In this document: positions 17,064 to 25,948 of the stretch, piece after piece | Layout: each line of letters begins with the position of its first letter | Numbering within the stretch: the first letter of the stretch is position 1 | Origin: Lederbergia sp. NSJ-179 | Lineage (GTDB): Bacteria; Bacillota; Bacilli; Bacillales; Bacillaceae_C | Assembly: GCF_022867885.1 (NCBI RefSeq) | Contig: NZ_JALIFP010000025.1 | Coordinates: 1-54,741 of the forward strand | Reading direction: 5' to 3' | DNA: 54,741 bases | Notes under the pieces: model-generated | Seen by the model: the letters and a program-made list of their open reading frames with translations, nothing else | The model's database searches: none | What the model was told of the DNA's origin: nothing | Program-made: the position numbers and the translations under genes

Positions 17064-18354
17064 CGTGCAATATAAAATTCAATAAAAATAAACCCGAGAT
17101 AATATATAGGGGGATGGAAACTTGGGATGCTTTTCCAACGACTAATTTTGCAATTGGATAAGCAATAAATCCAAATGCAATTCCATCAGCAATACTATAC
17201 GAAAAAGGAATCATAATAATAATGAAAAATGCTGGGATTACTTCTGATAAATCCTCGAAATTAATACTTTTCACATTTTGCAGCATTAATCCTCCAATAA
17301 TAAGAAGAATTGGTGCAATGGCACTATTCGGTATAATGGTTACAAATGGAATAAAGAAAATCGACAATAAAAATAACAGACCCGTTACGATTGATGTAAT
17401 TCCGGTCCTTCCTCCTGCAGTAATCCCGGCTGCCGTTTCCACTGTCGAAACAGTAGGGCTAGAACCAAATATACCGCTAAGCACTGCCGAAATCGAGGTA
17501 ACCCGAAAAGCTTTACCATACTTTTCATTTTGATTTAGCTGTCCTAACTGCCCACTAATCAATCCAATATTTTCAAAAACAAGTACCATTGTTAAGGAAA
17601 AAACGGCGATCCAAAACGTGATGGACGTCATACTTCCAAATGTCATTGCACCAAATACAGATCCATAATCACCAGAAGAAATTCCAAAGCCGTTTTTTAA
17701 TAAACTCATATCCACAAGCCCGAACATCCAAGCAATGATTGTTCCAACAAAAATAGTGATTAAGAAGTTGGCAGGAACATTTCGTAAAAATAGAATCACA
17801 GCAAGAATGAGTGTTAGGATAAACGCAATGACCTGGGGACTACTTATATCCCCTAAACTAATTAAAGAATGTTCTCCTCTTACGATCAGTTGACTTTTTT
17901 CTAATCCTAGCAAGGATAAAAATAAGCCCAAGCCAACACTAATAGAATCCTTCAACGAACTAGGAATCGCCGTAGCAAGAATAGCCGCCAGTGGGGTAAA
18001 GGCAATGACAGCAAATAATAATCCGGCAATGAATACTACAGCAAGCGCTTCATGCCATGTTAGGCCCATAGAATGGACAAAGGTATAAGTAAACATGGCG
18101 TTGAGACCCATACCTGGAACGAGGATAAGGGGCAAATCCCCCCATATTCCCATCATTAAACACCCTGCTACACAGGTTAGAATCGTTCCCCAAACCGCAG
18201 CCTGCATTGGTATACCCGCATCTGCTAAAATACTTGAATTGACAGCAATAATATATACAATTGTGAAGAATGAGACGAAACCAGCAAGGAGCTCTTGTTT
18301 CATCGTCGTTCCTTTTTCAGTAAGATTTGTGAGGTTATTCAACTTTCCTTTCAT
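17056..18354 (-). CDS. NCS2 family purine (hypoxanthine/guanine) permease, AzgA/PbuG type
   Basis: Integral membrane transporter of 432 residues with many hydrophobic segments. Recognisable AzgA-branch motifs are VNSSILADAGIP in the first membrane region, VPGMGLNAMFTYTFV, and ETAAGITAGGRTGITSIVTG around residue 310. Members import purine bases with protons. It lies directly downstream of deoC in the same direction, next to a purine-nucleoside phosphorylase gene, so recapturing bases is a sensible role. ATG 18354 follows GAAGGAAAT. No purine riboswitch is visible upstream; instead a short hairpin lies at 18392-18417. Confidence 0.88.
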   Translation of the reverse strand: MKGKLNNLTNLTEKGTTMKQELLAGFVSFFTIVYIIAVNSSILADAGIPMQAAVWGTILTCVAGCLMMGIWGDLPLILVPGMGLNAMFTYTFVHSMGLTWHEALAVVFIAGLLFAVIAFTPLAAILATAIPSSLKDSISVGLGLFLSLLGLEKSQLIVRGEHSLISLGDISSPQVIAFILTLILAVILFLRNVPANFLITIFVGTIIAWMFGLVDMSLLKNGFGISSGDYGSVFGAMTFGSMTSITFWIAVFSLTMVLVFENIGLISGQLGQLNQNEKYGKAFRVTSISAVLSGIFGSSPTVSTVETAAGITAGGRTGITSIVTGLLFLLSIFFIPFVTIIPNSAIAPILLIIGGLMLQNVKSINFEDLSEVIPAFFIIIMIPFSYSIADGIAFGFIAYPIAKLVVGKASQVSIPLYIISGLFLLNFILHGV

Positions 18355-18391
18355 TTTATTTCCTTCTTTATGAATCTCCCTCGCCCACCCA

Positions 18392-18417
18392 GTCTTTTAT
18401 TCCCGAGGGTAAAAGAC
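18392..18417. repeat. Hairpin between deoC and the purine permease gene
   Basis: GTCTTTTA / TAAAAGAC arms with an inner CCC/GGG pairing. There is no clear T run on the minus strand, so it may be a processing or partial terminator structure rather than a full terminator. Confidence 0.4.
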
Positions 18418-18427
18418 CAAAAGTAAT

Positions 18428-19099
18428 TTAATAATCTGTTTTTGCATTTCCACCTGAAACAATGGCCACCCCGGAGCTAGCCCCAAGTCTTGTTGCACCA
18501 GCTTCAATCAATGCTAGTGCTGATTCACGACTTCTTACACCACCAGAAGCTTTCACACCTACATTAGGGCCTACTGTTTTACGCATTAATTGGATATCTT
18601 CCACGGTTGCTCCACCAGTTGAAAAACCGGTAGATGTCTTAACGTAATCAGCTCCAGCCTTAACAGCAAGTTTGCATGCTATCACTTTTTCAGTATTTGT
18701 AAGTAGACAAGTTTCTATGATTACTTTAACTAATGCTTTTCTTTTTGCCGCTTCCACTACATTTCTTATATCTTTTTCAACATAATCAAGATCGCCATCT
18801 TTTAATTTAGCGATATTGATGACCATGTCGACTTCAGTTGCACCATTTTCTATCGCATCTTTCGTTTCCAATGCCTTTATGTTAGTTGTGGTAGCCCCTA
18901 ATGGAAAACCAATTACCGTACATACTTGTACATCAGAACCTTCTAACTGATGAGATGCTTCTTCCACCCAAGCTGGGTTAATGCAAACCGAATAAAAACC
19001 ATATTCCTTTGCTTCTTCACATAATTTTATAATTTGTTTTTTTGATGTATCTGGTTTTAAAGCTGTATGATCAATCATTTTTGCAATGTTTTTTTCCAT
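18428..19099 (-). CDS. deoC: Deoxyribose-phosphate aldolase
   Basis: Cytosolic class I aldolase that splits 2-deoxyribose 5-phosphate into acetaldehyde and glyceraldehyde 3-phosphate. At 223 residues it has the family length. Seen: [10 protein letters not shown] at the start, [26 protein letters not shown] (the conserved Asp), [10 protein letters not shown] (Lys), [16 protein letters not shown] with the Schiff-base Lys, and VKASGGVR (third catalytic Lys). It is the last of the deoB-punA-deoC run and completes nucleoside breakdown. Confidence 0.97.
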   Translation of the reverse strand: MEKNIAKMIDHTALKPDTSKKQIIKLCEEAKEYGFYSVCINPAWVEEASHQLEGSDVQVCTVIGFPLGATTTNIKALETKDAIENGATEVDMVINIAKLKDGDLDYVEKDIRNVVEAAKRKALVKVIIETCLLTNTEKVIACKLAVKAGADYVKTSTGFSTGGATVEDIQLMRKTVGPNVGVKASGGVRSRESALALIEAGATRLGASSGVAIVSGGNAKTDY

Positions 19100-19132
19100 G
19101 ATTATCTCCTACCTCTTTTTAATCCATGCCAT

Positions 19133-19948
19133 TTACAAACGTTCGACAATCCCTTTTACTAAGTTTAAGAAGTTTTCTTTTGCTTTTTCTGTCGTTTCAA
19201 TCACTTCTTCATGGCTAAGTGGTTGATTCAAAATACCCGCAGCCATGTTCGTAATACAAGAAATTCCAATGACGTTCATTCCAGCGTGACGAGCAACAAT
19301 AACCTCTGGTACTGTTGACATTCCAACTGCATCCCCACCGATTTTTTCTAGCATCCGTATTTCTGCCGGTGTTTCATAACTCGGGCCACTATTCCAAACG
19401 TAGACCCCTTCTTTTAGTATAATGTTCAAATCCTTAGCAACCTCACGTACAAGTTTCTGTAAAGAAGGTGTATAAGCCGTTGACATATCAGGAAAACGCA
19501 CACCTAATGTATTCTCATTTGGACCGATTAATGGATTGGCTCCTGCATTATTAATATGGTCGGTAATTAACATTAAATCCCCAGGAGTGAAGGTTTGGTT
19601 TACTCCACCAGCAGCATTCGTTACGACAAGCGCTTCAACGCCTAAGGCTTTCATTACTCGAACAGGGAAAGTTACCTCATCTAAAGGATATCCTTCATAG
19701 TAATGAAAACGTCCTTGCATGGCTAATACCGTAACACCTTTTAATTCCCCAACCACCAATTGTCCAGCATGCCCTTCCACTGTTGATATTGGAAATCCAG
19801 GAATCATTTCATATTTAATTTTTACCGGATTATCTATTTCATCTGCCAATACTCCTAAACCTGAACCTAAAATAAGGCCAACTTTTGGTTTGGAGGCAAT
19901 TTTTCCTTCTAGAAATGTTTTCGCGCGCTCGATTTTATCCATACCCAT
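19133..19948 (-). CDS. punA: Purine-nucleoside phosphorylase
   Basis: Phosphorolytic cleavage of purine (deoxy)nucleosides to base and (deoxy)ribose 1-phosphate. 271 residues, the trimeric PNP-I length. Motifs: LILGSGLG, the phosphate-loop segment MQGRFHYYEGY, VVTNAAGGVN, and GDAVGMSTVPEVIVARHAG with the base-binding region SCITNMAAG. It sits between deoB and deoC, six bases after deoB, in one transcript whose promoter carries the GACGTC operator. Confidence 0.96.
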   Translation of the reverse strand: MGMDKIERAKTFLEGKIASKPKVGLILGSGLGVLADEIDNPVKIKYEMIPGFPISTVEGHAGQLVVGELKGVTVLAMQGRFHYYEGYPLDEVTFPVRVMKALGVEALVVTNAAGGVNQTFTPGDLMLITDHINNAGANPLIGPNENTLGVRFPDMSTAYTPSLQKLVREVAKDLNIILKEGVYVWNSGPSYETPAEIRMLEKIGGDAVGMSTVPEVIVARHAGMNVIGISCITNMAAGILNQPLSHEEVIETTEKAKENFLNLVKGIVERL

Positions 19949-19954
19949 CCTCCT

Positions 19955-21139
19955 TCAAATTTCGTTCAAAAAGCTTTTTCCATGTTGTGGACTGTTAACC
20001 TGGAAATTTTCCGCAATGGTCTCACCAATATCCGCAAACGTATTTCTTATTGGTAACGATTTTCCTTCTGTGACTCCTTTATGATGTACAAGTAATGGAA
20101 CATATTCTCTCGTGTGGTCTGTCCCGTGATGGATAGGATCGTTCCCATGGTCTGCCGTAATGATAAGTAAGTCGTCCTCTTTAAGTTTTCTCAATACTTC
20201 AGGTAATCTTGCATCATATTCTTCTAATGCTTTCCCATAACCAAGTGGATCACGACGATGGCCAAATTTCGCATCAAAGTCTACTAAATTCAAAAAGCTT
20301 AGTCCAGTAAAATTCATGTCCATTGTTTCTAGTAATTTGTCCATACCATCCATATTTGATACTGTTCTTAGAGACTTGGTTACCCCTTCTCTATCATAAA
20401 TATCGGAAATTTTCCCAATGGCGATTACATCATAATTAGCATCTTTTAACTCATTCATAACTGTACGACCAAACGGTTTTAAAGCATAGTCATGGCGGTT
20501 TGGTGTACGTTCAAAATGACCTGGTTCCCCGACAAATGGGCGAGCAATCACACGTCCGACCATATATTCAGGATCATTTAATAATTCACGAGCGTATTGA
20601 CAAATATCGTAAAGTTCTTCTAATGGAACTACTTCTTCGTGAGCGGCAATTTGTAAAACGGAATCAGCTGAAGTATAAACGATTAGGCTTCCAGTTTTCA
20701 TATGTTCTGCACCTAACTCGTCTAAGATGGCCGTTCCTGATGCCGGTTTATTTCCAATAACCTTTCGACCAGTCTTTTCCTCAAGCTTATGAATGATTGC
20801 ATCCGGAAATCCATCAGGAAAAGTTCTAAAAGGGGTATCAATTTGGAGCCCCATAATTTCCCAGTGTCCTGTCATCGTATCTTTTCCTGCTGAGGCTTCC
20901 TGCATTTTTGTATAATGTGCAAGAGGTTTCTTTGCTGGTTTTATACCTTTTAATTCACGAATATTACTTAATCCAAGGGCACCCATATTTGGCATGTTTA
21001 ATCCATTCATATGTTCTGCAATATGACCTAATGTATCCGCTCCTTTGTCATTATACTTCTTTGCATCAGGTGACTCCCCGATACCGACTGAATCCATGAC
21101 AATTAGAAATACTCGTTTAAAAGGTGATGTTTTGCTCAT
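19955..21139 (-). CDS. deoB: Phosphopentomutase
   Basis: Metalloenzyme of the alkaline phosphatase superfamily that interconverts (deoxy)ribose 1- and 5-phosphates, linking the phosphorylases to DeoC. 394 residues. Seen: [17 protein letters not shown] (metal Asp), [35 protein letters not shown] and [19 protein letters not shown] (metal His/Asp). First gene of its transcript; RBS AAGGAGG precedes the ATG at 21139. A promoter with an internal GntR operator lies directly upstream. Confidence 0.97.
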   Translation of the reverse strand: MSKTSPFKRVFLIVMDSVGIGESPDAKKYNDKGADTLGHIAEHMNGLNMPNMGALGLSNIRELKGIKPAKKPLAHYTKMQEASAGKDTMTGHWEIMGLQIDTPFRTFPDGFPDAIIHKLEEKTGRKVIGNKPASGTAILDELGAEHMKTGSLIVYTSADSVLQIAAHEEVVPLEELYDICQYARELLNDPEYMVGRVIARPFVGEPGHFERTPNRHDYALKPFGRTVMNELKDANYDVIAIGKISDIYDREGVTKSLRTVSNMDGMDKLLETMDMNFTGLSFLNLVDFDAKFGHRRDPLGYGKALEEYDARLPEVLRKLKEDDLLIITADHGNDPIHHGTDHTREYVPLLVHHKGVTEGKSLPIRNTFADIGETIAENFQVNSPQHGKSFLNEI

Positions 21140-21170
21140 CCCTCTAGTTCCTCCTTTATGATCTACTTTT

Positions 21171-21200
21171 ATTGTAAGACGTCCAACCTCTAAAGGTCAA
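21171..21200 (-). promoter_or_regulatory. Probable promoter of deoB-punA-deoC with embedded operator
   Basis: On the minus strand TTGACC (21195-21200) is followed after 18 bases by TACAAT (21171-21176). The spacer contains the GACGTC operator copy, so a bound repressor would block RNA polymerase. Confidence 0.6.
21174..21187. promoter_or_regulatory. GntR-type operator copy 3 (GTAAGACGTCCAAC)
   Basis: Near-palindrome centred on GACGTC. It shares its last ten bases, GACGTCCAAC, with the two copies upstream of nupC, at 23846-23859 and 23911-23924. It lies inside the deoB promoter. Confidence 0.7.
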
Positions 21201-21206
21201 TAGTAG

Positions 21207-21226
21207 GGGTCCAAAATTTTGGACCC
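21207..21226. repeat. Perfect 20-bp palindrome after pdp
   Basis: GGGTCCAAAATTTTGGACCC is a perfect palindrome directly after the pdp stop codon (21234) and upstream of the deoB promoter. It could terminate the nupC-pdp transcript, though the following T content is low. Confidence 0.6.
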
Positions 21227-21233
21227 TCTATGT

Positions 21234-22541
21234 CTATTCAGAAATAACATTATACACTAATGGATTGCTATCGACCGGTTCGCTTGAAATCGAATAGGAT
21301 TCATATATTTTCCCCATTACTTCCCCTACATCTTCTCGATTACTGTGAATAGTTACAAGTGAATCACCTTTTCGAACTTGATCCCCGATTTTTTTATTTA
21401 AAACAAGACCTACCGCTAAGTCAATTTGTGATTCTTTCGTCACACGACCCGCGCCTAAAAGGCTTGCCGCGATTCCTATTTCATTTGCGATAATTTCTGA
21501 AATATATCCATCCTGTTTTGCTTCCACTTCAAATGTGTGTGCTGCGGTTGGTAATTTTTCCGGTTCATCGATAATCGATGGATCGCCACCTTGTGCAGCA
21601 ACAAAGGTTTTGAATGTTTCAATGGCTTTACCAGATTCCATGGCATCCACTAATTTTTCTCGTGCTTCTTCTACTGTTTCTGCTTTTCCCCCTAAATAAA
21701 CCATTCGACTTCCTAATGTTAAACATAATTCTTCCAAATCTTTTGGACCTTCGCCTTTTAACGTATCAATGGCTTCTTTAACTTCTAAGGCATTTCCAAT
21801 GGCAAATCCCAATGGTTGATTCATATCTGAGATGACAGCAATGGTTTTGCGGCCAGCCCCATTCCCAATCTGAACCATAGCTTTTGCCAATTCCTTTGCA
21901 CTGTCAAGATCTTTCATAAAAGCTCCTGAACCGGTTTTTACGTCAAGTACAATTGCATCGGCACCAGAGGCAATTTTCTTACTCATAATCGAACTTGCAA
22001 TAAGTGGGATGGAATCTACTGTCGCTGTTACATCTCGAAGTCCATATAGCTTTTTATCTGCAGGGGTCAAATTTCCACTTTGACCTACAACAGCAATCTT
22101 ATTCTTGTTCACTAATTCATTAAATGTTTTACTATCAATTTCTACTTGAAATCCTTTAATGGATTCCAGTTTATCAATGGTGCCGCCTGTATGTCCTAAT
22201 CCGCGGCCAGACATTTTAGCTACAGGGACACCAATAGAAGCAACAAGTGGTGCCAGGATAAGTGTTGTTGTATCACCTACCCCTCCCGTACTATGTTTAT
22301 CCACCTTAATACCATCAATATCAGATAAATCAATCTGATCCCCTGACTCTACCATTGCCATAGTTAAATGGACTCGTTCTTCTGGAGTCATATCTTGATA
22401 AAAGATGGCCATTGCCAATGCGGACATTTGATAATCCGGTATCTCCCCTTTTGTATAACCCTGAACCGCAAAATCAATCTCTTCCTTCGTTAACGAATAT
22501 CCATCACGTTTTTTCTCAATAATATCGATCATTCTCATCAT
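21234..22541 (-). CDS. pdp: Pyrimidine-nucleoside phosphorylase
   Basis: Cleaves thymidine, deoxyuridine and uridine with phosphate. It has the glycosyltransferase family 3 / thymidine phosphorylase architecture: an N-terminal helical domain, the phosphate-binding [31 protein letters not shown], and a C-terminal PYNP domain with GAGR...IDLAVGL. The open frame extends to 22577, but AAAGGGTGA precedes ATG 22541 ([11 protein letters not shown]), which matches the usual start and gives 435 residues. It follows nupC in the same direction with a 52-bp gap; the two probably form one transcript. Confidence 0.95.
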   Translation of the reverse strand: MMRMIDIIEKKRDGYSLTKEEIDFAVQGYTKGEIPDYQMSALAMAIFYQDMTPEERVHLTMAMVESGDQIDLSDIDGIKVDKHSTGGVGDTTTLILAPLVASIGVPVAKMSGRGLGHTGGTIDKLESIKGFQVEIDSKTFNELVNKNKIAVVGQSGNLTPADKKLYGLRDVTATVDSIPLIASSIMSKKIASGADAIVLDVKTGSGAFMKDLDSAKELAKAMVQIGNGAGRKTIAVISDMNQPLGFAIGNALEVKEAIDTLKGEGPKDLEELCLTLGSRMVYLGGKAETVEEAREKLVDAMESGKAIETFKTFVAAQGGDPSIIDEPEKLPTAAHTFEVEAKQDGYISEIIANEIGIAASLLGAGRVTKESQIDLAVGLVLNKKIGDQVRKGDSLVTIHSNREDVGEVMGKIYESYSISSEPVDSNPLVYNVISE

Positions 22542-22593
22542 GGTCACCCTTTCCTTCAGGCTATAGATGTTTCTCAAATTTTCCTAATTCTAT

Positions 22594-23793
22594 TTATGAA
22601 AAGAACATACCCGCTACTGCTGCGCTTAATAAAGAAGCCAAAGTCCCGGCTAATACCGCTTTTAATCCTAGTTTAGCAATATCATTTCTACGACTTGGAG
22701 CCATACCTCCTAATCCCCCTAACAAGATTGCCATTGAGCTTAAGTTGGCAAACCCACATAATGCGAAACTAACAACAAGTGTCGTTTTTTCTGATAATAC
22801 TCCAATTTCCGGAGCAAAGGAGGCATAAGCGACAAATTCATTTAGTACTAATTTTTGCCCAATAAAACTTCCTGCTTGTATTGCTTCTGACCATGGTACA
22901 CCTACAGCGAAGGCAATTGGAGCAAATACATAGCCTAAAATCTGTTCTAACGTAATTCCACCGAAAATTCCTAAAATCCCATTGATTAGGGCAATGAGTG
23001 CAATGAATGCTAACAACATCGCCCCTACATTCAATGCCAATTTTAGTCCGTCCGACGCCCCCTTTGCAGCTGCATCAATGACATTGACTGTTTCCGTATC
23101 TTTTTCCAATTGAATATCATCAGAAATTTTCGCTTCTTCTGTTTCAGGCATCATCATTTTTGCCATTATCAATCCAGCTGGAGCTGCCATGAAACTTGCA
23201 GCAAGTAAATACTCTAGTGGTACTCCTAATAAAGAATATCCAACCAATACTGAACCAGCAACAGATGCCAATCCACCAGTCATGACAGCAAATAGCTCAG
23301 ATTGTGTCATTTTCTCTAAGAATGGTCTTATAACAAGGGGTGCCTCTGTTTGCCCTACGAAAATATTAGCTGCAGCTGACATAGACTCGGTCTTACTTGT
23401 TCCTAGTAATTTAGACAGTGCACCACCAATGATTTTAATAAACCATTGCATAATACCAAGATAATATAAAACCGAAATTAATGCTGAAAAGAAAATAATA
23501 ATTGGTAAAACGTGAAAAGCAAATATAGAGCCAAACTGATCACTATCCGCTAAAGATCCAAATAAAAAGCTAATTCCTTCATTAGCAAAATTAATAACAT
23601 CTTGAACCCTTAGCGTAAACCATTGAAGGGCTTCCTTTCCCGCTTCCCATTTTAATACAATAAATGCAAATGTAATTTGAATAGCTAATCCACCAAGTAT
23701 CGTTCTTAGTTTAATCGCTTTCTTTTTATTAGAAAAAAGAAAAGCTATTCCTAATACAACAACTATCCCCATGATACCCCATAGGATATTCAT
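22594..23793 (-). CDS. nupC: Concentrative nucleoside transporter (CNT / NupC family)
   Basis: Inner-membrane nucleoside/proton symporter, 399 residues with about nine to ten hydrophobic segments. The family signature region reads [20 protein letters not shown], and the second half has EFVAYASF and the [17 protein letters not shown] region. It imports nucleosides for the phosphorylases encoded downstream. Its promoter region carries two copies of the GACGTC operator and lies between it and the GntR gene, a textbook arrangement for local repression relieved by substrate. Confidence 0.95.
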   Translation of the reverse strand: MNILWGIMGIVVVLGIAFLFSNKKKAIKLRTILGGLAIQITFAFIVLKWEAGKEALQWFTLRVQDVINFANEGISFLFGSLADSDQFGSIFAFHVLPIIIFFSALISVLYYLGIMQWFIKIIGGALSKLLGTSKTESMSAAANIFVGQTEAPLVIRPFLEKMTQSELFAVMTGGLASVAGSVLVGYSLLGVPLEYLLAASFMAAPAGLIMAKMMMPETEEAKISDDIQLEKDTETVNVIDAAAKGASDGLKLALNVGAMLLAFIALIALINGILGIFGGITLEQILGYVFAPIAFAVGVPWSEAIQAGSFIGQKLVLNEFVAYASFAPEIGVLSEKTTLVVSFALCGFANLSSMAILLGGLGGMAPSRRNDIAKLGLKAVLAGTLASLLSAAVAGMFFS

Positions 23794-23845
23794 ATTACAC
23801 TCTCCTCTTTCATTTTTTGGGTATTCTATTTTTACCAGAAAATAG

Positions 23846-23859
23846 ATAGGACGTCCAAC
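23846..23859. promoter_or_regulatory. GntR-type operator copy 1 (ATAGGACGTCCAAC)
   Basis: Contains the 8-bp palindrome GGACGTCC. It lies just downstream of the predicted -10 box of the nupC promoter (about +5 to +18), where a bound repressor would block initiation. Confidence 0.7.
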
Positions 23860-23870
23860 TTAAAACTCCC

Positions 23871-23898
23871 ATTGTAATCCCTTTTGCATTGATTACAA
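23871..23898 (-). promoter_or_regulatory. Probable nupC promoter
   Basis: Minus-strand TTGTAA (23893-23898), 16 bases, TACAAT (23871-23876). The same bases also form a perfect 9-bp inverted repeat, ATTGTAATC (23871-23879) / GATTACAAT (23891-23899), which may be a binding site or coincidence of the promoter boxes. Confidence 0.6.
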
Positions 23899-23910
23899 TC
23901 CCATTTTAAG

Positions 23911-23924
23911 GTTAGACGTCCAAC
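23911..23924. promoter_or_regulatory. GntR-type operator copy 2 (GTTAGACGTCCAAC)
   Basis: Almost perfect palindrome (GTTRGACGTCYAAC) 12 bases upstream of the predicted -35 box of nupC and about 100 bases from the end of the regulator gene. With copy 1 it brackets the promoter. Confidence 0.7.
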
Positions 23925-24022
23925 AAGTCAAATGTTTTTTAAAATATTGTCGAATATTGTTGTAAATTTTTACGAAAACTTTATAAATTCTTTTGATTAT
24001 TCCTTAACCAGATTTTTTTCAC

Positions 24023-24748
24023 CTACATGTGACGTTTGCGCAATACATTAAATGATATTTGAGTAGAATTAAAGAAGTTTATGGAGTAAAGAACGGGTCT
24101 ATTATCTAAATCATAATGAATTTGACGCAAAATTAAGAGTGGTGTGTCTTGATCACAATTCATAATATCAGAGATTTCCTCGTTATAGCCCATTGTTTTA
24201 ATTTCAGCTTTTGCATAACTAATCGTGATCCCTACTTCTCCTAGCGATAATAGTATTGACTCCTGGTTTAATTTATACCCTTTTTCAAGTAAATTCGCTG
24301 GAATTTTATCAATACAATAAACTAGCGGTGTCTCGTCGGCTGTTCGAACTCGTTTAACTAAAAATACTTGTTCGTTTTTCTCCAAATTTAACTCCTTAAT
24401 GTCATCGCCATGTGGATCAACATAGCCTGTAAAAAGAATTTCCGTTCCTGGCTTTTTCCCTTGTCTTTCGATCATATCGGTAATGCTAAATAACTCCTCT
24501 ATTCCACCGGAGAATATGGGCTTTTTATTCACAAACGTCCCAATTCCATGCTTACGGATAATGATATTTTCCTCTTCTAGAATTCGTAAAGCTTCCCGTA
24601 GTGTGTTACGCGAAACTCCTAATTCCTTTGCAAACTCCATTTCAGAAGGTAAACGTTCACCTGGTTCCAGCTTGCCTTCTTTGATTTTTTCCTTTATTTG
24701 TTCAATCACCACAAGATAACGAGGTGTTTGAAAATTATAGTTGTTCAT
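24023..24748 (-). CDS. GntR/HutC family transcriptional regulator, probable nucleoside regulator
   Basis: 241 residues: an N-terminal winged helix (RLPSEMEFAKELGVSRNTLREALRI region, about 25-75) and a C-terminal UTRA ligand domain (about 90-235) ending in LILRQIHYDLDNRPVLYS. UTRA domains sense small metabolites and usually release DNA on binding. The gene lies upstream of nupC in the same direction. Three GACGTC-centred sites at the nupC and deoB promoters are the obvious targets. Control of nucleoside uptake and breakdown, with a nucleoside or sugar phosphate as ligand, is inference. Confidence 0.88.
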   Translation of the reverse strand: MNNYNFQTPRYLVVIEQIKEKIKEGKLEPGERLPSEMEFAKELGVSRNTLREALRILEEENIIIRKHGIGTFVNKKPIFSGGIEELFSITDMIERQGKKPGTEILFTGYVDPHGDDIKELNLEKNEQVFLVKRVRTADETPLVYCIDKIPANLLEKGYKLNQESILLSLGEVGITISYAKAEIKTMGYNEEISDIMNCDQDTPLLILRQIHYDLDNRPVLYSINFFNSTQISFNVLRKRHM

Positions 24749-24930
24749 ACCTTCCCACTCCTTTTATGTCTCTCATTTTACATTTATTATAAATCGCTTT
24801 CAAGGTAGTTGGTGGCACTTCCTGAATTTTGTTAGATCTTGTAGAATGCTAAAGAAATGCGCAAGCGCCCGTTTTATATGGAAGAAGAATTGATTAGTGG
24901 AATATTAAAATGGAAAAAACTGGATCAAAG

Positions 24931-24981
24931 AAAAAACATATGTTCAATCACTTCAGTTGTAATTGACATCATATGTTTTTT
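24931..24981 (-). terminator. Terminator of the FMN reductase gene
   Basis: Inverted repeat with arms AAAAAACATATG (24931-24942) and CATATGTTTTTT (24970-24981), and a partly paired interior. The T run on the minus strand follows the gene ending at 24993. The 24749-24992 gap holds nothing else clear. Confidence 0.75.
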
Positions 24982-24992
24982 AAACAATCCTA

Positions 24993-25544
24993 TTAAGGTC
25001 TGTTTCTGTTCATTATCCCACGTTGCAGATAGATCATTTCTTCGGCAAGTTTTTGAATTCTCTCGGAAATTCGTTTATCGATTATTTCATCGCTTTCGAT
25101 ATCAAAGGAATCATTGTGGATGAAGACATTTCCTGTTGGAACTAGTCCTTTAAAATAAGATAGGATCGATCCTAAATGATATTCCAAGACAAGAAAATGT
25201 TTATTCGTCCAGCCTGTTGCCACCATCCCTGTCACTTTATGTCTAAATGCGTATTCGGGTAAGTGATCAAGCAGGTTTTTTAAAGCACCTGAAAGAGATG
25301 CTTGATAAATGGGTGTGCCGAATACAAGAAAATCTGCAGATAAAATTTTTTGGACAACACTCCGAGTATCTTCATTATAAGCTGCCAATGGGAGTCCAGC
25401 CGAAAATTCAATGTCGAAATCTCTCAAGTCAATTAATTCTGTCTCTACAGTCGAGTCATGGCGTCGAGCAGCAGCTAAAACACTATGTACAGCGACAGAT
25501 GTTTTCTCACCAGCAAGTGCTCCAGATACACCGACAAGTTTCAT
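24993..25544 (-). CDS. NAD(P)H-dependent FMN reductase family protein (SsuE-like)
   Basis: Flavodoxin-like fold of about 183 residues. Seen: VGVSGALAGEKTS at the N-terminus (FMN phosphate loop), LVFGTPIYQASLSGALKNLLD (the family's conserved PxYxxSxxGxLKxxLD) and a C-terminal helix. Members reduce FMN or quinones, and SsuE-type members feed desulphonating monooxygenases. No monooxygenase gene is nearby, so the substrate is open. The frame is open to 25580, but AAGAGGTGA precedes ATG 25544, which I use. Confidence 0.82.
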   Translation of the reverse strand: MKLVGVSGALAGEKTSVAVHSVLAAARRHDSTVETELIDLRDFDIEFSAGLPLAAYNEDTRSVVQKILSADFLVFGTPIYQASLSGALKNLLDHLPEYAFRHKVTGMVATGWTNKHFLVLEYHLGSILSYFKGLVPTGNVFIHNDSFDIESDEIIDKRISERIQKLAEEMIYLQRGIMNRNRP

Positions 25545-25578
25545 TATTTTCACCTCTTTCCATATAAAGTGAAACTTC

Positions 25579-25707
25579 ATTCAGTGGGGATTTTTTTCAT
25601 CCCCACTGAATGTTAGTTGAACGAATCGGGGATTTACTGGCAGTTGATCCCCCACTTGCAATTCTTGTTTTCCCTCGAATTCTCGAAGTGGGGGTCTTAC
25701 TGCCAGT
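25579..25707. repeat. Compound palindromic repeat element
   Basis: Two adjacent hairpins. The first has perfect 13-bp arms, 25579-25591 and 25599-25611 (core CAGTGGGGAT). The second has ACTGGCAGT (25636-25644) with ACTGCCAGT (25699-25707) and CCCCCACTT (25649-25657) with AAGTGGGGG (25686-25694), joined by small internal loops. The related GTGGGG words suggest copies of one repeat family. It fills the upstream region of the FMN reductase gene. Confidence 0.75.
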
Positions 25708-25758
25708 TAATTCGGGATAAATGAAACTCATTGCCCTAATGCGGGATAAATAACCAAT

Positions 25759-25911
25759 TAGTGATAGAATTTTAAGTCCATGTAATTACCAAAAGATAAG
25801 TCAGCAATATTAAATTTTACTATCACATCAATGTCACTGAATTCTTTTTGCTCCTCGCGGCTGTACGAACCGAATAAACCAATTCGCTTAACACCATATT
25901 TTTCTTTCCTG
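25759..25911 (-). pseudogene. Remnant of an MNT-type nucleotidyltransferase
   Basis: The minus strand encodes YGVKRIGLFGSYSREEQK and FSDIDVIVKF, which is the minimal nucleotidyltransferase signature (GSxxR ... SDID). It then reads FGNYMDLKFYH before a stop at 25759. There is no start codon in frame and the C-terminal half (usually KVDLVT...) is missing. Intact relatives are MntA-type antitoxins or nucleotide-modifying enzymes of HEPN-MNT pairs; no HEPN partner is visible here. Confidence 0.7.
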
Positions 25912-25948
25912 AGTTACTATTGATCATTATCTTGCATTGCTGAAGCGT

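Noticed and set aside
18355-18427. Purine riboswitch before the NCS2 permease
   Set aside because: The short leader lacks the conserved purine aptamer loops; only a simple hairpin is present.
24857-25123. 88-codon plus-strand frame overlapping the FMN reductase gene
   Set aside because: It runs through a terminator and antisense to a clear gene; no ribosome-binding site.
25579-25707. CRISPR-like array
   Set aside because: The repeats are inverted, not regularly spaced direct repeats with unique spacers, and no cas genes are present.
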